A stretch of DNA of 11,145 bases, from the NCBI GenBank assembly GCA_002491195.1, contig DKVL01000098.1, positions 1-11,145 of the forward strand, in the 5' to 3' direction. Positions 7,280 through 11,145 of the stretch are shown piece by piece; position 1 is the stretch's first letter, and each line of letters begins with the position of its first letter. This DNA comes from Lachnospiraceae bacterium UBA7179 (GTDB lineage: Bacteria; Bacillota; Clostridia; Lachnospirales; Lachnospiraceae). The position numbers were made by a program, and so were the translations under genes. The notes under the pieces are model-generated. The model searched no databases. It was given only the letters and a program-made list of their open reading frames with translations, and was not told where the DNA came from.

Positions 7280-7786
7280 TCATTTTCTCTCTATAACCTC
7301 AAGCCCAGCCTCCATCTCCATCGTCCGTCCAAACATCTGAATCTCCAGCCATGCTTTCCTTTTATGCCTGTCGATCTTCCGAATACTGCCTTCCATTCCT
7401 GCCAAAGGCCCTTCTGTGATCACAACACTGCCCTGATCCATGATCCCTGTCGATATCTCCAGGACTTTCTCGTCCGCTCTCATTTTTTTCAGCAGTTGAA
7501 CCTCATCTTCCCGCAATGGCACGATCTCATTTCCTGTTCCAAGCAGTTTTGTCATACCGATCACTTTTCGGAGACTTCTATACAAATCATCCAGCTGGCT
7601 GCTGACCATAAACACATATCCCGGAAACAAAACCTTTCTTTCCGTGTGCCATATCCCCTGGTATCTCTTCTTTTCCTCATAATACGGAACAAAACAGCGT
7701 TCCAGTGTCCTCCCATCGATCGTATTAATACACTGGTTTCTGATTCGTTCCTCCGCCCCTGTGCGTACCTGTACTACATACCACAT
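7280..7786 (-). CDS. loaP: LoaP-type NusG paralog, processive antiterminator
   Basis: This 168-residue NusG-family protein should bind RNA polymerase and suppress pausing and termination in its operon. The NGN domain starts at residue 1 (MWYVVQVRTGAEE) and contains KVLFPGYVFM (51-60), the polymerase-contact region. A KOW domain follows at about 118-165 (GSVVITEGPLAGMEGSI). LoaP proteins are NusG paralogs encoded in or next to long polysaccharide or antibiotic operons in Firmicutes, and some bind an RNA hairpin in the operon leader. The ATG at 7786 is set by GGGAGG at 7794-7799, 7 nt upstream, and by the family N-terminus; the in-frame extension to 7867 is really the upstream terminator. Codon use follows the GC-richer genes to its right, not the AT-rich genes it would control. 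A diverged housekeeping NusG is less likely because no secE, rplK or rplA is present. Confidence 0.88.
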   Translation of the reverse strand: MWYVVQVRTGAEERIRNQCINTIDGRTLERCFVPYYEEKKRYQGIWHTERKVLFPGYVFMVSSQLDDLYRSLRKVIGMTKLLGTGNEIVPLREDEVQLLKKMRADEKVLEISTGIMDQGSVVITEGPLAGMEGSIRKIDRHKRKAWLEIQMFGRTMEMEAGLEVIERK

Positions 7787-7793
7787 GACGATG

Positions 7794-7799
7794 CCTCCC
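7794..7799 (-). promoter_or_regulatory. ribosome binding site that fixes the loaP start
   Basis: GGGAGG lies 7 nt before the ATG at 7786. It decides against the 27-codon longer reading. The start codon just downstream is complementary to part of the leader hairpin, so this site may be hidden in one RNA fold. Confidence 0.8.
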
Positions 7800-7817
7800 A
7801 CAAGTTCTGATAACACT

Positions 7818-7876
7818 AAAAAAAGGCATAGCTTCGCCATTCCACCATCTTTCATGTGGAATAGCAAAACGATGCC
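7818..7876 (-). terminator. long intrinsic terminator/attenuator in the loaP leader
   Basis: Read on the minus strand, the arm at 7876-7856 pairs with the arm at 7845-7825 in 20 of 21 positions, counting G-U pairs, with one C-U mismatch at the sixth pair and a 10-base loop (7855-7846). Seven U residues follow at once (7824-7818). The loop-proximal seven pairs (ATTCCAC with GTGGAAT) are perfect. It stands 64 nt after the sugar transferase stop, and the U-tract ends only 18 nt before the loaP Shine-Dalgarno. That leaves no room for a promoter between them, so loaP must be expressed by readthrough. This makes it an attenuation point rather than only the end of the preceding transcript. What promotes readthrough is not visible. 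Confidence 0.85.
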
Positions 7877-7892
7877 TATAACCTCTCCATCC

Positions 7893-7925
7893 CCGAACGC
7901 GGCAATGCGACGATTCGGTTCCGAA
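7893..7925 (-). other. leader segment with two competing small hairpins
   Basis: On the minus strand TTCGG (7925-7921), CCGAA (7918-7914) and a second TTCGG (7897-7893) follow one another. The middle block can pair with the first to make a tight tetraloop stem, or with the last to make a longer stem whose interior adds CGT against GCG. These lie upstream of the terminator, between the sugar transferase stop and the long hairpin. Pairing is from reading only, without an energy calculation. One form could be a protein-binding element, for example for LoaP, but I do not recognise a known consensus. Confidence 0.4.
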
Positions 7926-7940
7926 GATGATTGTCTATCT

Positions 7941-9275
7941 CTAAAACCCTTCCGTACTCTCCGGCAGAAACATCACTTTCACGGTGAGCAGTATCATCTG
8001 CAGATCCAGCAGGAGCGACTGTTTCTCGATGTACATCAAGTCCATCTTCAGCTTGTCCTCCGCGCTTGTATTGTACTTCCCATAGATCTGGGCATACCCT
8101 GTAAGGCCGCCGCGCACCCGCAGCCTGTATGCAAACTCGGGCAGTTTCTCCGTATATTTTCTGACATGTTCCACGCGCTCGGGCCTTGGCCCCACGATGG
8201 ACATATCCCCCTTTAATATGTTAAAAAGCTGCGGCGTCTCGTCGAGCCGTATTGTCCGGATCACTCTGCCCGTCCTCGTGATCCGATCATCGCGGGATGC
8301 GGCGGGCTTATATCCCTGCTTCTCTGCGTCCACGATCATGCTGCGAAATTTCAGGATATCAAATTCTCTGCCATTCTTTGTCACGCGGCGCTGCCTGTAA
8401 AAGATCGGGCCTTTGTCCTCCAGTTTAATACTCACAGCTGTCAACAGCATCAACGGCGAGAAAAGAACCAACATCAGCAGTGCGATACTGATGTCAAGCA
8501 GCCGCTTACTCCGGTATTCCCCATGTCTTGTTCCTGATACAAGAAGCGGTGTGTCGATCAAATACCTGTACTCGTAGTTTGTCAGTATGATGTCCTCAAG
8601 CCTGGGTGTGATATACACATTTCTGCCGTCCCGCGCACATACGGCCAGAATCTCTGACCGCAGTTTCTGGGACACATGACAGAGGATTACCGTATCAAAT
8701 TCCTTAAGATTTTCGATCAATTCACTTCTCTTGCAAGTGTCCGGATATACCGCCTGAATGTCAAACAGACTGGTATGCTTTGTCCGGAGCTTGCGCTCCA
8801 GTTCCTCCACTGACGTCTCGATATTGCCATCCCGGTGTGCCCTTTTCGCACCATAAATGATTACTGTCCGCTGCACAGGCGTATACTTTGCAAAGCAGGA
8901 CTTGTTCAGTGCCAGGAGAACCAGTGTGCCGGTTAATTGCACGGCTGCCGCCAGCAATCCCGGAAGGAGGCCTGCAAACCGCATATGCATCATGTAACAC
9001 ATCAGATATAAGATCAGATCCGACATACCGATTGCCAGAAACTGGGAAAGCATAAGTTCACTGATCCTGCTGCTGTGTATCCTGAATGCGTGATATAACT
9101 TGCCAAATGCATAGTACACAAGGGCATACAGTACGATGGAGACTGCCAGTCCCTGGAGCCAGAATGATGTAAATGTATATTCATTATAGTAAAGCACCCA
9201 TACATAACAGAATATGATGACATTCCAAAATGGAATCAGTACTTTCATAAAATTTAAAAATACATTACTCCTCAT
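7941..9275 (-). CDS. polyprenyl-phosphate sugar-1-phosphate transferase
   Basis: This 444-residue enzyme starts repeat-unit synthesis by moving a sugar-1-phosphate from a nucleotide sugar to undecaprenyl phosphate. It has the WbaP/WcaJ-type layout: four N-terminal hydrophobic segments (about 12-30, 41-58, 76-96, 102-123), a soluble Rossmann-like middle region (134-245), a fifth hydrophobic segment that begins the catalytic domain (259-283), and the catalytic core. The core shows GPIFYRQRRV (289-298), FDILKFRSM (305-313), LDETPQLFN with the D345-E346 dyad, MSIVGPRPE (358-366) and GGLTGYAQIYGKYN (389-402). Length is normal. Its ATG lies 11 nt inside the end of wzz and has only a weak ribosome site, so translation is probably coupled. 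It is followed by the structured loaP leader. The donor sugar cannot be assigned. Confidence 0.93.
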   Translation of the reverse strand: MRSNVFLNFMKVLIPFWNVIIFCYVWVLYYNEYTFTSFWLQGLAVSIVLYALVYYAFGKLYHAFRIHSSRISELMLSQFLAIGMSDLILYLMCYMMHMRFAGLLPGLLAAAVQLTGTLVLLALNKSCFAKYTPVQRTVIIYGAKRAHRDGNIETSVEELERKLRTKHTSLFDIQAVYPDTCKRSELIENLKEFDTVILCHVSQKLRSEILAVCARDGRNVYITPRLEDIILTNYEYRYLIDTPLLVSGTRHGEYRSKRLLDISIALLMLVLFSPLMLLTAVSIKLEDKGPIFYRQRRVTKNGREFDILKFRSMIVDAEKQGYKPAASRDDRITRTGRVIRTIRLDETPQLFNILKGDMSIVGPRPERVEHVRKYTEKLPEFAYRLRVRGGLTGYAQIYGKYNTSAEDKLKMDLMYIEKQSLLLDLQMILLTVKVMFLPESTEGF

Positions 9276-10791
9276 CGCACTGTCTATCTTCTTTCATCTT
9301 CCGAAGTTCGCAGAACAACCCGTCAACACACCACACACCAAATGTAATAAACACCAACACAGCCACAGGGATGACGACTTTCTTTGCAGCAGCCACAAGC
9401 CCGCCTGCTGCCGTATATTGTGCTGGCACTGCAATCTTGTAGGCGTTTGAGAAAAGCGTTGTCGTGTAGTATTCCTCCGCTGTCTGCTCTGTCAGATCAG
9501 CCCATCTCGCAATCGTCTCCGCCAGGGTGGACATCTTTCCATCCACATAATCATACTCGCTCTGCGTGTTTTGTCCAACAGCTCCATTAACTGCATTCAG
9601 CAGCGTGTAGGTCTCGTTCAGTTTCGTGTTGAGCGACGCGATCTCGGTTGACAATTCCAATCGCTGCTGCAGGAGCTGATCGTAATATTCATTTGTCTGC
9701 TCAATCTCCTGTGTTGTTTCCTGGGAACTTACGATCACCAGCGGATCTTTCTGGTATTTGTCGATCACAGACTGTATGTTGGACAGCTCTACCTGACACT
9801 CTGCGATATCCATGTTGTATTTCTTGATCCTGTACTCATAGTATTCCCGCTGTCTCGACACATCCTTCGTGAGTGTGTGGCTCTCTATGTAAGAGTTCAG
9901 ATTTGCGATGTCGATCTCGGAGATCGTGTCGAGTGCCATAGAGATATCTCCGAAGGAAAGTCCCGTGCCCGATGAGCGAAATTCCGGCGCCTGATTCCTT
10001 CTCTCGGTCACGTAGCTCTTCATGATCTCCATCTGTGTCTCGAGCAGATCCATCGCCTCCGCGTAATCATAGTCTTTGTAGTCAATCAGGTTAGCTGTTA
10101 CCGTGAGTACTTCCGTGTTTGCGTAAGTATCCATAAAATATGCCCTGTAACTCTCGAGCACGGCATTTAAAACCTGTACCGTGTCCCGTCCGGACATTCC
10201 ACTGTTTTTGCGCAGATACACGACATACTGTGACGGAAAATATGAGACATCCAGTATCTTTTCGTAGTTCGACACATCTTCAAGTGACATTTCTTTAATT
10301 ACTGTGATCCGCTCTACAGCGTCCTCGGGTATCACTCCTTCTATATCAATGCTTTCGCGTATTTTTTCCGAATCAAATTCCTCTGTCCCCAGTGACATCA
10401 GCGCGTTCTCGATCACCTTGGGTGACTTCATCTTGTTGATGTCAAAAGCTGCGCCATTCGGGTCCAGACCATTCTCTATTCCTTCATATTGAAAAGTGAC
10501 AACTGCGCGCGCATAAGTATTCTGCCCGGCAATGTAATCCACACCTATGGCAATCAGTCCAGCCAGCACCCCTGCACACGCTGCAACCGCCAGAATATAT
10601 CTGTACAGCTTTTTCCTCCTGTTCATGTGCCCTGCTATATTGATCAGGTCAATCTGTGTCTCCTCCTGTTCCTTGCTGTCCATATGCAGGTATATCCTCG
10701 CATCATTCTGCGTATTATATCTCCAGTCTACGCTTCCGTCCTGACACATTTCACTATTTTCTTCAGCAAAGCCGCTATTGCTATCATGCAT
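9265..10791 (-). CDS. wzz: Wzz-type polysaccharide chain-length/export co-polymerase
   Basis: This 508-residue membrane protein is built like polysaccharide co-polymerases: a cytoplasmic N-terminus, a first helix at about 62-84, a long extracytoplasmic part with coiled-coil-like stretches (about 215-430), and a second helix at about 472-493 near the C-terminus. The part after helix 1, with EGIENGLDPNGAAFDINKMK (103-122) and SPKVIENAL (123-131), is typical of Wzz-domain proteins of gut Clostridia as I know them. No Walker motifs are present, so a tyrosine kinase partner would have to be a separate protein. The start at 10791 is set by AGGAGG at 10798-10803, 6 nt upstream, inside the preceding gene. 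It gives an unusually long 61-residue cytoplasmic extension rich in D, E, N and Q. In-frame ATGs at 10749 and 10683 lack a comparable site. It overlaps the upstream gene by 64 nt and the sugar transferase by 11 nt. Confidence 0.87.
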   Translation of the reverse strand: MHDSNSGFAEENSEMCQDGSVDWRYNTQNDARIYLHMDSKEQEETQIDLINIAGHMNRRKKLYRYILAVAACAGVLAGLIAIGVDYIAGQNTYARAVVTFQYEGIENGLDPNGAAFDINKMKSPKVIENALMSLGTEEFDSEKIRESIDIEGVIPEDAVERITVIKEMSLEDVSNYEKILDVSYFPSQYVVYLRKNSGMSGRDTVQVLNAVLESYRAYFMDTYANTEVLTVTANLIDYKDYDYAEAMDLLETQMEIMKSYVTERRNQAPEFRSSGTGLSFGDISMALDTISEIDIANLNSYIESHTLTKDVSRQREYYEYRIKKYNMDIAECQVELSNIQSVIDKYQKDPLVIVSSQETTQEIEQTNEYYDQLLQQRLELSTEIASLNTKLNETYTLLNAVNGAVGQNTQSEYDYVDGKMSTLAETIARWADLTEQTAEEYYTTTLFSNAYKIAVPAQYTAAGGLVAAAKKVVIPVAVLVFITFGVWCVDGLFCELRKMKEDRQCDEE

Positions 10792-11145
10792 ATAATTCCT
10801 CCTGCGATAATCATCATAAGCACAGCATCTATTCCACCATGTCTGTGTGTCTTCTCCTCCGTCCTCTCGACTACTGTAAATTGCATACCGCCTACTGTGG
10901 AACTGTCTGCACCCTGGCTGTCTGCAATTTTGCCAAAACCCGCCCCTTCGACGAGATCTGGATCATGGTCACTTGCAGGCGGTACTGTCGCTGCGCCAGC
11001 TGATTCCTCCCCGATTGGATTCTCTGCCGGGGCTGGTTCTCCGTCGTTGTCGTCATGCGACGGCTCTTCCCCGGCATTATTTCCATCGAGCGACGGCCCT
11101 TCCCCGGCATTTCCCGCATCAGGCGACGGCTCTTCCCCGCCATTT
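10728..11145 (-). CDS. C-terminal part of an acidic repeat protein with a C-terminal membrane helix
   Basis: This frame enters from beyond the window edge and ends with TAG at 10730-10728, leaving 138 visible residues. In order they are three 11-residue repeats of the form NAGEEPSxD (visible residues 1-33), an acidic Pro/Glu/Asp linker (to about 75), a short polar segment with VGGMQFTVVER, then GGIDAVLMMIIAGGIIC leading a membrane helix (about 105-130) and a basic tail LLKKIVKCVRTEA. That arrangement puts the repeat-rich part outside and the basic end in the cytoplasm. No LPxTG-like sorting motif is seen. The next gene starts inside this helix region, 64 nt before the stop, so the two are co-translated. 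I do not recognise the family; the N-terminal domain that would identify it is outside the window. Position before wzz suggests a role in polysaccharide assembly or cell-surface attachment. Confidence 0.7.
   Translation of the reverse strand, partial: NGGEEPSPDAGNAGEGPSLDGNNAGEEPSHDDNDGEPAPAENPIGEESAGAATVPPASDHDPDLVEGAGFGKIADSQGADSSTVGGMQFTVVERTEEKTHRHGGIDAVLMMIIAGGIICMIAIAALLKKIVKCVRTEA
10798..10803 (-). promoter_or_regulatory. ribosome binding site that fixes the wzz start
   Basis: A perfect AGGAGG is placed 6 nt before the ATG at 10791, within the coding sequence of the upstream gene, where it reads as part of A-G-G-I. It supports the long form of Wzz over the shorter in-frame starts. Confidence 0.75.
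11046..11144 (-). repeat. three tandem 33-bp repeats inside a coding region
   Basis: Three in-frame units occupy 11144-11112, 11111-11079 and 11078-11046. Each opens with AATGCC or AATGGC, then GGGGAAG(A/G)GCCGTCG, a conserved half of about 21 bases, and closes with a variable dozen. A degenerate fourth unit may follow (GACGGAGAACCAGCC). The array touches the window edge, so more units may lie beyond. The unit is a multiple of three, so copy-number change would keep the frame. Confidence 0.8.

Noticed and set aside
7787..7867. In-frame N-terminal extension of loaP (27 codons).
   Set aside because: It spans the terminator hairpin and U-tract, and the family start with a well-placed GGGAGG is at 7786.
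7885..7910. TTGCCG with a TATAGG-like box in the loaP leader as a promoter.
   Set aside because: Both hexamers match poorly and the spacing is 18-19 nt. It would also sit upstream of the terminator.
7364..8216. Plus-strand open frames opposite loaP and the sugar transferase.
   Set aside because: They lie antisense to clear protein families, have no ribosome sites, and show compositions typical of a shadow frame.
8761..9223. Additional minus-strand frames of 69-79 codons within the sugar transferase.
   Set aside because: They overlap the transferase fully in another frame and lack start signals.
10547..11003. Plus-strand open frames opposite wzz and the repeat protein.
   Set aside because: They are shadows of coding regions on the minus strand, without a recognisable domain or start signal.
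10892..11143. Minus-strand 83-codon frame with Gly-Lys-Ser-Arg-Arg repeats.
   Set aside because: It is the 33-bp repeat read in another frame. The frame ending at 10728 has the acidic repeats, a membrane helix and an overlap with wzz that make biological sense.
11046..11144. Tandem repeats as a possible CRISPR array.
   Set aside because: Units are contiguous with no spacers, in frame with a coding sequence and imperfect.

Overview
The window is part of a capsular or exopolysaccharide biosynthesis locus, with every recognisable gene on the minus strand, so transcription runs from the right end to the left. A Wzz-type chain-length protein without a fused kinase, a LoaP-type NusG paralog, AGGAGG-like ribosome binding sites and tight gene packing point to a low-to-mid GC Firmicute. 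A gut Clostridia of the Lachnospiraceae type is my best guess, inferred from protein style alone. No rRNA, tRNA, CRISPR array or insertion sequence was seen.

Layout in transcription order. (1) About 11145-7941, near 50% GC by eye: the 3' end of a gene for an acidic, repeat-bearing protein with a C-terminal membrane helix; wzz, which overlaps it; and a polyprenyl-phosphate sugar-1-phosphate transferase that starts the repeat unit. (2) 7940-7280: a structured leader with a 21-base-arm hairpin plus U-tract, ending 18 nt before the Shine-Dalgarno of loaP, then loaP itself. (3) 7266-7092: a scar that reads as the first ~17 codons of a glycosyltransferase joined, out of frame, to an unidentified C-terminal tail. 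(4) About 7095-122, strongly AT-rich (about 30% GC by eye): a WecG/TagA/CpsF (GT26) transferase, a GT4 transferase, a Wzy-like polymerase, an aminoglycoside/choline-kinase-like phosphotransferase, a thymidylate-kinase-like P-loop kinase, a nucleotidyltransferase-fold protein and a Wzx flippase. (5) 121-1: an unresolved stub.

How it should work: the sugar transferase loads the first sugar phosphate on undecaprenyl phosphate, the GT26 and GT4 enzymes extend it, Wzx flips it, Wzy polymerises it and Wzz sets chain length. LoaP would let RNA polymerase read the long AT-rich operon. The three adjacent phosphotransfer-type genes suggest a phosphate-linked or activated non-sugar modification that I cannot name.

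The most interesting parts are the loaP leader (a terminator with no room for a promoter behind it, and a hairpin segment complementary to the loaP start codon), the gene scar at the composition boundary, and the three-gene kinase/kinase/nucleotidyltransferase block.
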